Below, piece after piece: positions 1-12,627 of a stretch of DNA of 64,000 bases. The notes under the pieces are model-generated. The model was not told the origin of the DNA, ran no database searches, and was given only the letters and a program-made list of their open reading frames with translations. A program made the position numbers and the translations under genes. Origin of the DNA: Sipunculus nudus (lineage: Eukaryota; Annelida; Sipuncula; Golfingiida; Sipunculidae); contig CM049307.1 in the NCBI GenBank assembly GCA_026874595.1, positions 54,724,370 through 54,788,369 of the forward strand. Reading direction: 5' to 3'. The stretch's first letter is position 1. Each line of letters opens with the position of its first letter.

Positions 1-1867
1 GACAAATACTCATTAGCATCTGAAGTAGTGATGAAAAAAAGTAGAACATTTGTTCAAGTTGAAATTTGTTTCATTGTTTATTACAGGGTATTATTACTTC
101 TTTTCTGTTACTTTGTTTTGTTGAACTTATGTTTGTCTTTTTCTGTTAATGTTATGTTTATGTTAGTGATTATCATGACAATAAAAATGTAATTTAGGGA
201 GAAAAAGTTGCATCAAGATACAAACATAATTTTGAGTATTCAATTACAATATTTTGGTGGATATGTCAATTAGAAGAATGCCGAGTGTGTTGCTCATGGC
301 ATCAATAAAAACAAACATTATTTAAATACATTTTTATTATTATGTTATATGAAAAGAAAAATGATTCCACTGATAAATCATTATATTTTGCATATAGTGT
401 TAATCCGACCTTAAAGCCATTGGCTTATCAGAATGTTTATTACAGAGTTTATGCCTGGTTTATTGGAATTATAAATATTAATATTCAGTTAAGTTCATGG
501 TCAGATTAATAGATATGATCAAGACTGTCTCTTTAGCACTGGTAGTTAAAGGTTCACAGAAGGAATAAAGATCATCAGTTTGATGAAATGATGTGAATTG
601 AGAAATATTAGTGAGGGTTTAAATTTATGTATAATTTAGGTCATCAGTTTCCAGATTTATAAAAATCTAAAAAGGCTGATTCATCTTTTCTTTTGTTAAC
701 AAGCCCAGGAATAATGTTAATGTGAATTTTTTTTCTATGATACTTAAATAATTAATAATTTCACAATAATTACCTTTATGAAGGGGGTTATATTGTTACC
801 TCTGTTTGATTGTTTGCTGGATACACCCATATATCTAACCAATTTTCATAAAACTTTGCAAGGATCTGGGACATAAGCCAGGGAAGAAACAATTAAATTT
901 TGGTGCATATCTGGAGAAATTGGAAAATTTAAATAAAGAGCACTCAGTCCAGTATATAACTCTGCTAAGGAGACAACAGATTGGATCTGCTCATATACTT
1001 GGACCATTATTACATGTTTTCTCTGTCGCCAAAGTTGTGTGGAAATTGTTATTTCCATAAATTGTTATTTTGCATAAGACTGCTTATATACAAACTATAA
1101 AAAAAACAAGCAAACAGAACTTAAAACAACCTCCTTAAAGTGGATGTAATCTTTAAAGTGTAAGGCCATCACTCCACAAACTTATTTTGAAAACAAAACA
1201 AATTTAAAGCTAAAAAATGGGCTGAATTCACAGCTTTGTAACATATGGCAGCAAATTTGGTGACTTGTACAGTAGAAGTCTGCAGTTCATTTATTCATAA
1301 AGATCTGGTCATTTGTCTCAACTGGTATGTGGAACAAAAGAATGGCAGCAAATAATATGACAATTTATATTATGTCTTAGCAGCTAAGTTAATATGACAT
1401 AGGAATATCTGTATTATTATCTTTATAAATAAAGTTATGTTTACCAAGGAAAATAAAAAAATAATAAGAAAAATAAAATTTGGACTATTCTCTACCAACT
1501 GTTAACAATATGGTGAATTATGACAGGAATTCAAATGTTTCTCAGTGATAATATACCAGTATACACGATTCAGTGATAAACAATACAAATGCATTTGATT
1601 TGCTCAAGGGTAGTCTCAAGAGACAGGTGGTCTTATTTGATAGGTGGTCTTTGACAGGTTCCACTGTAGTTCAGAATATGCTATTTGTTCCAGTAAATTT
1701 AATATAACTGGACAAGTAAGGGAGGGGAACATCAGTGTTGTGTTTATAAAAATAGGTCAGCTGAATAAGTTCCCACAACAGCCTCAGAATTTCTCAGGAG
1801 TGTGTATTAATATTGTTACATTTCCCCTGAATATTACCCACTGCACTCATTGACATATTATACTTTA
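1..1867. other. AT-rich non-coding sequence
   Basis: I see no supported exon, RNA gene or delimited repeat here. Short open frames lack splice sites in register and recognisable domains. The sequence is AT-rich and resembles intergenic or intronic DNA. Confidence 0.6.
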
Positions 1868-2622
1868 CAGTAAAACCTCAAAATTACAACCACCAGTGGG
1901 ACCTTGATAAAGTGGTGATATTATTAGTCGGTCGTCAAAATAATTTTCTTATAGAGAACAAGAAGAATTGACCTATCCATGAACTCTTTGCGACCTTAAT
2001 CGCATATTCATTCAATGAATAAACATAAGCATGGGACTAAGGAGCAACCAATCAGGTGACCTTAAATATTGTAAAGCGTCAGTCATCTGACAAAAACAAA
2101 ATTTTGCATAATTTGACAGAGCTCTGTCAAACAGAACACGTGTAGTCTGTAAATACTACCAGTACCCATGTCGTCATGTTTTCCGGGATATTTTATTATA
2201 CGAAGGAGACAGTATAAAAAGTTTCTAGGCTATAGGTTGCGAGAGCCATTCCTCCGACTACCAAGTGTATAATAATGTTTTACCTGGCACATAATTCGTA
2301 TAGGACAAATAATCCAATATATATTGCAACACAGTTCATATATGACTGCGATATAGTAAACAGGTGATACCAGTTGATGACGTCAACCAATACAACGTTA
2401 TGCGCCATTGCCCTTTGTGACGTCATAATTATGTTATAATCAGCTCTTGCTACCATGGGCATGGAAGTCCATGTGTAGGAGCGTTTTGGGGGCTCATTAT
2501 AATAATAAGTTAAAAGGGCGGAGCATTTGGGCTGTGGTGGATAGGTCAATTGGGACTGAACAAGTGGTTGTCATTTTGAGGTGGTCACTAAACAGAGATG
2601 GTTGTCAGGTGAGGTTTTACTG
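1868..2622. mobile_element. pogo/Tigger-like non-autonomous DNA transposon
   Basis: The two ends are the inverted 12-mer CAGTAAAACCTC (1868-1879) and its complement (2611-2622). The left end is preceded by TA; the right flank reads TG, which I take as a decayed TA duplication. CAG...CTG ends with TA target sites are typical of the pogo/Tigger branch of Tc1/mariner. A second subterminal inverted match, around GACCTATCC, lies inside both ends. No transposase frame is visible, so it is a deletion derivative of about 755 bp. Two perfect TGACGTCA palindromes lie at 2378-2385 and 2418-2425. A diverged partial copy lies at about 36915-37110 in inverse orientation. Confidence 0.75.
2378..2425. promoter_or_regulatory. 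paired CRE/ATF-type palindromes in the transposon
   Basis: Two exact copies of TGACGTCA, the full cAMP-response-element consensus bound by CREB/ATF bZIP factors, start 40 bp apart. The motifs are seen directly; any regulatory activity is inference. They belong to the pogo-like element rather than to a recognisable gene promoter. Confidence 0.4.
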
Positions 2623-3088
2623 TGTGAAAGCTAACAATGATCTCTAAATTGTATTATATGAAAGTTTTGACAATTTTGTTAAGCTTAAAAAGATAGGAAT
2701 TAAAAGTAAAAACATTTATTCCAGCATATACTGGTATGTTGATCATAATGAATATTTTGGGCATCATCATAAAATATTGGTAAAACCACTTAAGAATTAT
2801 GACCAGTCAGGGTATTTATTGAATACTTTTGCAACTTTTGTTGAACCGTTGTGCATAGATAGCTTTTGTTTCATTTTTGTTGATGAAAGCATTGAAGCCT
2901 TCCCAATAAATTTATGCTGCATATTGATATTGCATTTACAAAGGGGTGCTGGATATATATAAATAATCCTTAATTATATTTAACCCCTTGATGAAGACCA
3001 TCTGCCTCCACGGAAGAATACATTCCTATCCATATTAAAATATTTGAGGGGTGCTTGGTTGTATTATTTCATCAAACACCATATTTTT

Positions 3089-5700
3089 AGCTCAGCTGAC
3101 TATAAGTCATCTGAGCTATAGTCGTGGTCCATTGTCCGTCGTCCGTCCGTCTGTCCGTCCGTCCGTCCGTAGATGTGGCACGTTTTGAAACCGTAAGACC
3201 TAGGAATCCAAAATTCTGCATAATGTTAGATGTCCCCAAGATCTCCTACCAAGCCGAAAACTGGGTCTTTGCGACTTCGTTCCTTTGAGAAATTAAGGAA
3301 AAACCTCAATTTTTTATTAAAAACCTATTTTCACACTTCAGGACTGCCTAATATCAAAACCACTCATCTGTTTTTCCTCATATTTCCTATAAATAATCCT
3401 CTATATAATTCCTATGTACATGCCAGAAATTAGGTCTGTATTATATAATTTAAAAAAGTTATGGGCCCAAACATAATGCATTTTGTAAATAATCAGGAAA
3501 GAAATTTTATCACTTAACACAAAACTTGTAAAAGCTAAGCACTTTTTTTCCAGTAATATTACTTTTATTAATCAAAATTAAATTGTATACCCAAAATTAG
3601 ATCAAAATCTTTTAAATTTTTTAAAATATTAGCAAAAATAAAAAATTGGTACCTTAAAGTTTGCCCAACTTTGACCATGGCACGTTTTTTTGCTGTAACT
3701 GCTGTGGATTTAATTTTCACAGCATGTTTTTGTTAGCATTTCAACTGTTAATACCAAAAATTTGAAACCAGTTGATTAAAAACTGTAGATTTTATTCAAT
3801 TTTTCATGCACCATGTCACATATTGCTAGTGTTATGCAGTTTGCTAGAGCTCAGCTCCCGAGCTTCAGCTCTAAGTTCCTTAAATTTGGCATACAGTTAG
3901 ATTTCTCCAAAATCCCCTACCATGCCAAGAATTTGGTCACTAGGTCTTAATTCCTTCGAGATATCAATGAAAAACTTCATTTTTCCATTAAAAACCCATT
4001 GTTACACTTTAAGACTGCCTAATTTCAAAACCACTGATCTGACTTTGATCATATCTAATATACATATTTTTCTATACATTCGCTATGCAAATGCCAGAAA
4101 TGATGTCAGTATTGTGTATTTTTTTTAAGTTATGGGCCCAAACATAATGCACTTTGTAAAAAATCAAGAAATATATTTACTCCCTTAACAAGGGCATAGC
4201 TGAAGCTAGAGATTTTATTGTCAGGGATGTAACATTATTTAATCAAGATTCAATTGAATACCCAAAATTAGTTCTGAATTTTTCAAATTTAATAAGTTAT
4301 TAGTAAAAATATAAAATTAGTACCTTAAATTTTGCCCAACTGTGACCATGGCACATTTGTTTCCTGAGAGCACTGTTGATATAATTTTCATATCATGCAC
4401 ACATAAGGATTTCAGCTTTTTAGTTTAGAAAGCTGAAAGAAATTGGCCAAATATTGTAGCTTTTATTAATGTTTTTATGAGACCCTGTCAGACTTTGGCT
4501 CTCTCCAGCCCCTCTTGAGTCACCTGTATGTTGACCTTGTTGACCTTTCATCAAATTATGCACGCTTGAGGCGAGAATCCAGGCAGCTTATGGCCAGCCA
4601 CAGTTGATCCAGGTGTCCAACCCAACTCATCTAGTAGTTTTAACCAACAACATAACAATAAACAATAAATTAATAAATTTTTCTTGGTTTTTAATAACAA
4701 ATTAAAGAAAAATAGAAAAGGAATTTGTAAGTTTATAATAACAGGAAATTAACTTGCAGTTACTGATGATATAAGAATCTTGTATCGATGGGTAGAATGT
4801 CACATATTCCAAATAACACCATGCAGTCACTTATGGCATTTTTCAGTTCATTTTTAATGATAAAGAAGTAAATCATATTATTCATTACTAATCATTAGGG
4901 ATTATATGAAGGAAATTGATGAAAGACAAAGATGCAGTTGATAATATTAATCTAGATTCCTACTGTGTCTAGTGTGTACATTGATGTGAAATTAGTCCAA
5001 AATGAATTTTTTACAGTTATTTTTTAATATAAATAAAAGCCATAAAACCAGGTACTTATGATCATTATTTAAATGTGTGAATTTTGTATATTCTGGATTC
5101 TCAAAATCATTGTTTGGTGAAAACTGAATAAATACCAGACATGGTGCAAATACTTTGTAATTGTATTTTAATACGAATATGATTATGTATTCCATTATAA
5201 AATTTCTTGCATAAAGAATGGGAATTCAGGTAAAAATGAAAGTATATGAATACTCGTGCAAATACTTTCAAAATGTATTCATGAATGCATTCATGAATAT
5301 ATTCTTTAATATTATTTTAATAATCATATCAGTTATTTCAGTTTAAAAAATCATATGATTCTCTTATTATTTTTAATAAAAATTATATTTGGGACAATAT
5401 TTGTAATTTTTTTAATAAATAGTTAAACTCTTATATTATATGTTCTGCTTATAAGTTATATGGCCAAGTCAAAATCTGTGTGACAATAGCACTCCATTTG
5501 TTAATAAAATAAATGAAATCAATCCTCTTCCCTGTCTCCAAAGATACTATCAAAATCATACATAAGCTAAACACCCACAACTCATAATACAGCTTATATT
5601 TATTACCACACAAAACCAGCATGTGCCTCATTTCTAAAAAATTTTTTTTTTTTTTATCATATATAACAGCTGAGCGTCGTGACCCATAGGTCCCTTGTTT
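3089..5700 (+). repeat. hairpin-ended repeat, copy E1
   Basis: It opens with a terminal hairpin (TAGCTCAG ... CTGAGCTA, from about 3089) followed by a GTCCGTC-rich tract (3136-3172). It closes with AGCTGAGCG followed by a near-palindrome around GACCCATAGGTC (to 5700). Both ends match copies E2 and E3. Inside, two diverged units of about 650 bp (about 3180-3850 and 3870-4500) share the segments around GGGCCCAAACATAATGCA. The interval from about 4510 to 5660 is unlike the other copies and may be a later insertion. Short open frames here are repeat sequence, not genes. Confidence 0.55.
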
Positions 5701-8022
5701 CTCATTTGCATTTTAGTGCCCAGATTCTGTGTCAGTATGGAGGGTTGGGTGCCTATTCCTCTTAATAAATATATATACACTTTAGAGACCGTGCCATATT
5801 AAAAACTATTACACATTATGTACTCTCTCTTGTGTCAAATGATTGAAAATTCTGGGATATACCACTTTACAGAAGGGGTGGGAGGACAGTACCATAAAGC
5901 AAACTGATTGCCTTAAGCAACCTACACACCTGGCAAATTGTTTCATCAGTCCATGTTCCTTCAGCCACTTTTCTCTGAGACATATATGTAATACATAGCA
6001 TTGAGAGTTAAATGGAGGACTACCCAGAATAAAACTATATGAAATGATGTCTTAGTGCCATAGTTGTGAGGGCAGGAAAAATACAGCTCCATGGATATAT
6101 ATATACACACACACAAATATGTGTGTACACACACAGAGGTTTAATTCCTTTTCTTTCATGAGGGTTTAAGATTCACAATATTCGTGAAAAGGAAAATGTC
6201 ATGACAATAAAACCTTTGTGAATCAGACAACTCATCTACACAGGCATTTTATGTACCAGTAAGCTATCCATGTAAACATGCCTGCAAGTTTAAAAGTTGA
6301 AAGACAAAAGTTTGTTTTAAATAATAGCATGTAAATATGTTTCCTGTAAATGATATCAGATCTTTCTTAGGGGACAAGAATATCTACTCTTTGTCATGAG
6401 TCCTCATTCAATTGTTAAGATCTAGCATGCGTCTAAATAATTGATTCGACAACGGAAAGATGTGTAGGTAACTGCATGGTAAGAGCGTAAAAATGGAACC
6501 CTCATGGAACCATGAAAAGTGAAAATCACGAGACTGGTGAATATGAAGGAAACCACAGCATTTTTTTAAAAATATTTTTTAGTGATTTGTAGGTGATATT
6601 GTATTTTTGTGCTTGAACAAACATGTAGTACAAACATGCAAGGCCTGACAGTGAGCTCAGGCCACTTAGAATATAAAGGACACATGTCTTTTGTAAAATT
6701 GTTTATTCATTCTGCAAAATATAACATGGTGTGCAAATTATTGTCCTTTTTATGGACTGGACATAGAATATCAGACGGCACTGACTGTGATAAAACATTA
6801 ATGACAAAATGATGATTGTAATGATGATCATGTGGTCAAAAATAAACTTTGGTGAAACATATAAAGCCTTGGTTTTGTTTTCCTTTTGCTCTCTTTTGTT
6901 ACTCAACTGCATGTACATGTGCCCTAATATAATATAAGAATTAGGGGGTGGTCAAAAAAAGTGTTATTCCTGATACACATCCCCTTGCTACAAAACTGTC
7001 CACAGGTAGATTCTCACCTGAAGCTGTTCTTGGGGTATTTTTATTTCATATCCACGCACCCTCATCAAACCTGAAAGATTTATGTCTCAAGTTCAAGTAC
7101 ACGCTATAACTTGTTCATTTACACACTATAACCTGTATGTCAAAGGTGGCATAATGAAATGATGGGTACACTGCTAGTTTCATACAAATATGATGATGAA
7201 TTTGTACAAATTAAACAAGACCACTGTTGTTTATCTGCCAGACTTTGCCCTTTGACCTATAACAACTCAAAAGCCTTAGCCCTTTGACTGATGACATATT
7301 CGAGTTCTCTGCTTGTGTGCAAGGCTCATGCATCTTATATACCAATGATTCAAATATGAATTAATTAAAACAGCACCTGAAGAATTATCCATTTGACCCT
7401 TCCTGTACTTCATAAGTACCTATACCTGTTTAAATTCAGGATAACTATTAGGAATCTAAAAAGGATTGAGGTATGGATGAATTAGTGACCACTTTGTGTC
7501 TAATTTAACAAGCTTAACAACTATCATTAACATATCACAGGTGTGGCTATCATTAGAGAGACCTGCCCCGTCTCCTATGAGCTGATACACTTTATAAACA
7601 AAATAATCAGCCTGTTTTAAGATTGACATTAAATCAGGAATAACATAAAAACCTTCATTATATAGGGATACTGTTGTGCTCTGCTGTAGCAGATCAAATG
7701 GCATTATATTTTGCATACAATTTTCTGTAATATTCTTATAAAGGATGCAGTGTCAATTCATATGAAAAATATAAAAATGTAAAGTACATAAAGTAATTAC
7801 ACTGAATAATATAAAGTCTGCTAACCTTGGAAAGATGTTAACAACACCTGCTACATCTAAGTTAGAAATTAGGGAAATATTGAGGACATCCAAAATATTA
7901 ACACGCGAGATCTGTACTAGAACAAAATTGAAAGGAAGCATGGTATGAAAGTGTGTACAAACAATTGACAGCATTTTTAATATACAAGATTTTCACATCT
8001 GTTACAAAAATATAAATATTTG
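5701..8022. other. AT-rich non-coding sequence with a short CA/TG tract
   Basis: A small imperfect palindromic microsatellite of ATAT/CACA/TGTG lies at about 6092-6136. No supported exon, RNA gene or complete element was found. The longest minus-strand frames (7456-7716, 7753-7974) show no domain or plausible splice context. Confidence 0.5.
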
Positions 8023-8100
8023 AATATAGTTCAGGACTTTAAGCTAGTTGTGTTTACCAACATTTAATAAACACAAGTAGATATAGTCCTGAACTATATT
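8023..8100. repeat. 78-nt imperfect hairpin
   Basis: The left arm 8023-8056 and right arm 8068-8100 are reverse complements except for a few mismatches and one bulge, with an 11-nt loop. The outer 16 bp, beginning AATATAGTTCAGGACT, pair perfectly. It could be a very short foldback transposon or a pre-miRNA-like structure; sequence alone does not decide. Confidence 0.6.
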
Positions 8101-10507
8101 TTAAGATTACAGCTCCTTACACTAGAGCACTCTACTGCAGTTAAGTTTAGCACATACCTGATCTGTCTGCTCACTACTTACACACATCCAAACATGTACC
8201 AAGATGTATAATTATGGAGCCAAGAAGCATTTAACTGTGAACTTAGTTCATATGAGCACAATTGGTTCATATAAAACATATATATATAAGTAAAAAGTTG
8301 AGCAGCAAGAATCAATTTATTAAATATTTTATTAGAGAATAATAATTACTATTACTGTTACTGCAGATTAACTCCTCTTTTAATGTATCACAATAAAATC
8401 ATGTACAACCATAACAACAAAACATTTATATACACAGCCATATACAGACATATATACACAACCATATACACAGAGGTCTTCTCAACCCAGGTCAATATAC
8501 TCCATTCCACCACCCCTGTCAGAGCTACCTAGCTTTTGGTGATTACTTTTTGACAATGCCCTAAAGCTTACCTTTATAGGCAACTCAGACTATCTAACAG
8601 CAAAATAATATTCTCCTGTGTAAGGATCCAAATGATAATTAAAGAAAAAGAAATATGACTGAACAGTTATACGGTCATTTGACACATCAGTAACAACTTA
8701 AGATGTCATAGCGATGACTTCACAGTGGTATTTGTACGTCATGTTTGTAACGTCACACATAATTCCCTCCTACATCATATGGATAAAATGACATGGCCAC
8801 ATCATTTTTGCACTTCTTTCTAGAGGAGTCTACACTGTCCAGTCATTGCAAATATATTTATTTCATTATTATTGGCCACAATATTTCCTTTAATAAAAGC
8901 TCATTTGCAGTGGCAAAAAAAATATAATTGAAAGAAATATTGCGAAAAATAAGGTGGACTGGGGTGTTGGAACAGAGTATAGGCATAGGTCCATCCAGAG
9001 GTCCATACAGACATTTGGTCCATAGTTTCTTTCTAAACTGAGATTGGGAAAAAAAACAACCCCAAAAAGCACCATCAATAGCTTCTCTAAAAATAGTGTC
9101 ATCCTCAAGGCTGCATAATTTAAGTAATATAGTTAAAATACAACTGAACTGAAATGCCGATCTTTCTTGATTAGCCAAGTAAGAGTAAATATTAGATAAC
9201 TACATGTATAAATTTCTATTTCAATTGTCTGATCACTTTTAGAAATCCTGGTGTACTCTGTAATTTATAAATTAGAATATATGTCCAAGACTCTGTGTAT
9301 ACCTCTGCCAAGATCCCAATCAAACTTTGATGTGTGATCAACAAAAAAAATCTGTTCACAGCCATATGTACAAAGCAGTCCATAGGTCATGGCTTTCAGG
9401 AATGCAGAGGGTAAGCATCGGTTATGCATAACATCCCTTTTTGACAATTTGTTCTGGGGGTCTGAGCATCTGACTGGACGGGTGAACTTCTGGCTTTAGG
9501 CCAGACGGGGACAAAAGCTGGCTGTTGTTCCAGTCACCAACAGACTACCTCAAACAAGCCAGTAAATTGTGTAACAACTGAGAACTTACCCTTACAATAC
9601 AGTCTAATTAGTTCAGCATATAATGACACAATATTTTATCCATAATTATGCAGTTTTAAGTAAAAAAAATTACATATATAAAAAAGATTTAATTTTATAT
9701 AACTCTTACAATTTGACACATACTCCATCCCTTGGGATGTTCAATAATCCCATACATGTAACCCTTGAAAATTTAGCATGATTATCTGAGACTCTGCAAA
9801 TCTCCTTTTTTCTGAAAGCCCTGATAGGTTATTGTTCACCTTGGAACATTTATATTTTCTCCAGAAAAAAACCCTTACCACCTAATTTCAGTCCTGATTT
9901 AAAGAAGCATTCTCTGGTTGCATAAAATCAGCGGTACCTATCATGTGCTTGGTTTTTTCATCTTATTTAGTTCATATACTCAGTAAACATAGTATCTGAA
10001 ATATTAGTCATGAGAGTTCACCATGAACACTATAACCGGGTGTGGCAACAGGAAAAGTTGCTTAGGAATAGTATGTCATCATTTTCAATGGCTATTTTGT
10101 CATTTTCAAGTGTGTTTGTATGAGCCATTATGTAGCTGCTGTGTATGTAAACAACAGATTACTTGTGTCCAACACACAGACATACTGGACCAGTGCATTA
10201 TTTTGCCTATTGAGCACCTGGGGCCCAAAGAGGTTGGATGAAGGGATTATTTCTTAGATCTCAAGCATTTTGTGACAGCTTCGTATGTTAGTAAATCTTT
10301 ATCCAACTAGATTTATCTTCTTTAACCCTGGCTAATCATCCTGAAAGTCAGTGTGATAAATCAGACTAATAATGCATGTGCTATAATACAGTATTAACAA
10401 ATGAAGTAGGCCTAATGTTCCAAAATATTCCTTTCAAACCTTGCCCATCAAGGATAACTATATTTCTTTTTTTTAAATTGTTTTATCTCCTTTGAGAAAT
10501 CCTGCTT
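8101..10507. other. non-coding sequence
   Basis: The tract 8400-8480 is a loose ATACACA/CATATAC simple repeat. The overlapping minus-strand frames at 8858-9178 and 8890-9108 and that at 9265-9447 show no recognisable domain or flanking splice sites. No mobile-element end could be assigned. Confidence 0.5.
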
Positions 10508-10738
10508 TTCACTTTGCACTCATGGACAAAAGGAAAGGTTGTAAGATGGTACCAAAATGTACAAACTTTGACAGATAGAATCTGTAAAGTTTGCACTCAT
10601 GGACAAAAGGAAAGGTTGTAAGATGGTACCGAAATGTACAAACTTTGACAGATAGAATCTGTCAAGTTTGCACTGATGGACAAAAGGAAAGGTTGTAAGA
10701 TGGTACTGAAACGAACAAACTTTGACAGATAGAATCTG
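10508..10738 (+). repeat. 77-bp tandem repeat, three copies
   Basis: The motif GCACTCATGGACAAAAGGAA recurs at 10516 and 10593, and with one change at 10670, giving an exact 77-bp period. Units differ by only a few substitutions, which suggests a young duplication. The third copy ends near 10738. Confidence 0.85.
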
Positions 10739-11061
10739 ATTTCTATTAAAACATTAACTATCAGAGGATCAACAAACAAAACCTGCAGGTAACACATGTA
10801 TCACATAAAAAAACAATAAAAAATCATAATACTAACAAGGTGATACCCCCTCAAGTAATACTTAAGTAACACATCATCAAAGTTCACAGTAATTAATCCT
10901 CCTGTTTAATCTCACCACATCTGTTAATCACTATTCTTTTTGTTCAAGTGTTCCTGCCATTGCCTCAACGGTTAAGGAACACAGCAATTAGTAAAGTATG
11001 TAAAGGTTAGCCAATCAGATGCTGATAAACTGAATTCTGGCAATGATATTTGGCCTTGCAC

Positions 11062-12619
11062 TAGAGCCCTGCGCGGGTCGGAATTTAGAGCCCACATCCG
11101 CCCTGCAAAATAAACCTAAGGCCCGCAACCGCACCGTCCCGCAGTTGTAAAAACCCGCCCCACACTGCCCCGCACCTATTTAAAATAAATCGACCCGCAC
11201 CTGCCCCGCACATTTAGCTTTCAGCCCGCATCCATCCCGCCCCACATTTTTACCAAAAGTCAACCCGCATTCAACCAGCAAATAAACATAAGACAGGATA
11301 AGAGACAACCAAAAAGGTGGCCAACTAAACATATATGATTTATTTTCATATTTTTATAATGCATGAATGACCACCTTCTGTGAGTAGAAACCATGTGTTG
11401 CTAATAGTATGAGGTTTCCAGTTTTTTTTCACTTGTATTTTATTTTTATTTTAAAGAAATTACCACTTACCCAAATACAGTTATTTACTGTAATATAAGT
11501 GGAAATGTTAGTAACTGGGACACACTAATCAAATATTGCCTTTGTGTCCCCTTTTAATATTTAAAGTAATTATAAACTCAAGCATAAAGTAATCATTTTC
11601 TATTAAGTTGTATGCCTAGAGTTACACTAAGAGCTGGTCAATAGCTGCACTAGCTGGAGGACAGTACTTGCTCAACACAGTTCACACCTTTTATTTGACA
11701 AAGACATCGATCTTGTTCAGTGATGATCAGCTAATTAGCTGAAAATGGAAGGCTGTAGTACTGCAGAGGGATTCAGTTCTAAGTCATGGTTGTGTACACA
11801 AGAGTAGATATCAAATGAGTGCCATGCTCGTTATCTCATTCTGCTTTGCCATTACAAAGACACCTCTAAACTAGCCAGTGTTCATTGGCTCATCCATGAT
11901 TATCACACCTCAGTCTTTGCAGTATGTAAAGCTATATCCAGCTGGTGACAGAGCCATATGCACCAATGCTGTGACTTTTATAATATCACAGGCATAATCC
12001 TGGTGCTCTGCCCTGGGCCATGTTACGTAATATCAGAGAATGGCCACAAGTATAGGCCTACAGTGCTGAACATTCTATAATTATGCAACGCTATTCTCAG
12101 GTTCATATGTGCAATATTGTGAAAAGTGGTCTCTTCAAAGATGAATCTGTCTCAAAACTCAGGGAATTTATATTTCACAAGTGCAATATATTGTTACGAA
12201 GACAAATTATTCAGGGGAAAATACTAGGCCGATCTGGGATTCGAACCCATATTGGTGGCGCACAAGCCAAGCATACCAACCGCTTCGCTAACAAAGGAAG
12301 CTTCACTAGCGAGACAGTTCTGTCCCCTATCATATCACCCCGTAACAATATAATAATATAGTTATTCAGAAAATTGAATAACCAAAGGAACATAAACAGA
12401 CCTGCAGTGCTTTACATTTAAGTAAATGTGATCATCTTCTCGCTATATAACCATTTTTTTTGGCCCCCACAAAATATCATGTAACCCTCCTGCCCCGCAT
12501 ATTCCACAGCATATTGCCCGGCCCCACAAAATCCTGAAAAAGTCAGCCCGCGGGGGCCCGCGAGGCGGTTGCGGGCCCCCGCAGCCCGCGGGGCGGGTTT
12601 TGGCCCGCACAGGGCTCTA
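11062..12619. mobile_element. non-autonomous hAT-type DNA transposon
   Basis: The ends are imperfect inverted repeats: TAGAGCCCTGCGCGGG at the left, and the complement of TAGAGCCCTGTGCGGG at the right. The perfect 8-bp target duplication CCTTGCAC lies at 11054-11061 and 12620-12627. An 8-bp duplication and a TAG/CAG-type end are hallmarks of hAT elements. Both subterminal regions are strikingly GC-rich (runs of CCCGC/GCGGG at 11070-11280 and 12470-12610) against an AT-rich interior. No transposase frame remains. A separate LTR-like unit is nested at 12192-12347. Confidence 0.85.
12192..12347 (-). mobile_element. 156-bp LTR-like unit with an embedded tRNA-type promoter
   Basis: It begins TGTTACG and ends CGTAACA, so it has the TG...CA ends and short inverted terminus of a retroelement LTR, flanked by ATAT on both sides (12188-12191, 12348-12351). 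On the minus strand it contains an A-box-like TAGCGAAGCGG (12280-12290) and a perfect B box GGTTCGAATCC (12237-12247), with a T-arm that can pair TGGG with CCCA. The acceptor stem does not pair, so it is not a functional tRNA gene. It may be a solo LTR of a very small retroelement that captured a tRNA, or a tRNA-derived SINE whose ends resemble an LTR by chance. It is nested within the hAT element. Confidence 0.5.
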
Positions 12620-12627
12620 CCTTGCAC

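Noticed and set aside
8858-9178. 106-residue minus-strand open frame as a gene
   Set aside because: No domain, no splice context, and a second overlapping frame on the same strand is equally open in low-complexity AT-rich DNA.
12237-12290. A tRNA gene on the minus strand
   Set aside because: A and B boxes are present, but the acceptor stem does not pair and the sequence lies inside an LTR-like unit. It is a tRNA-derived sequence, not a tRNA gene.
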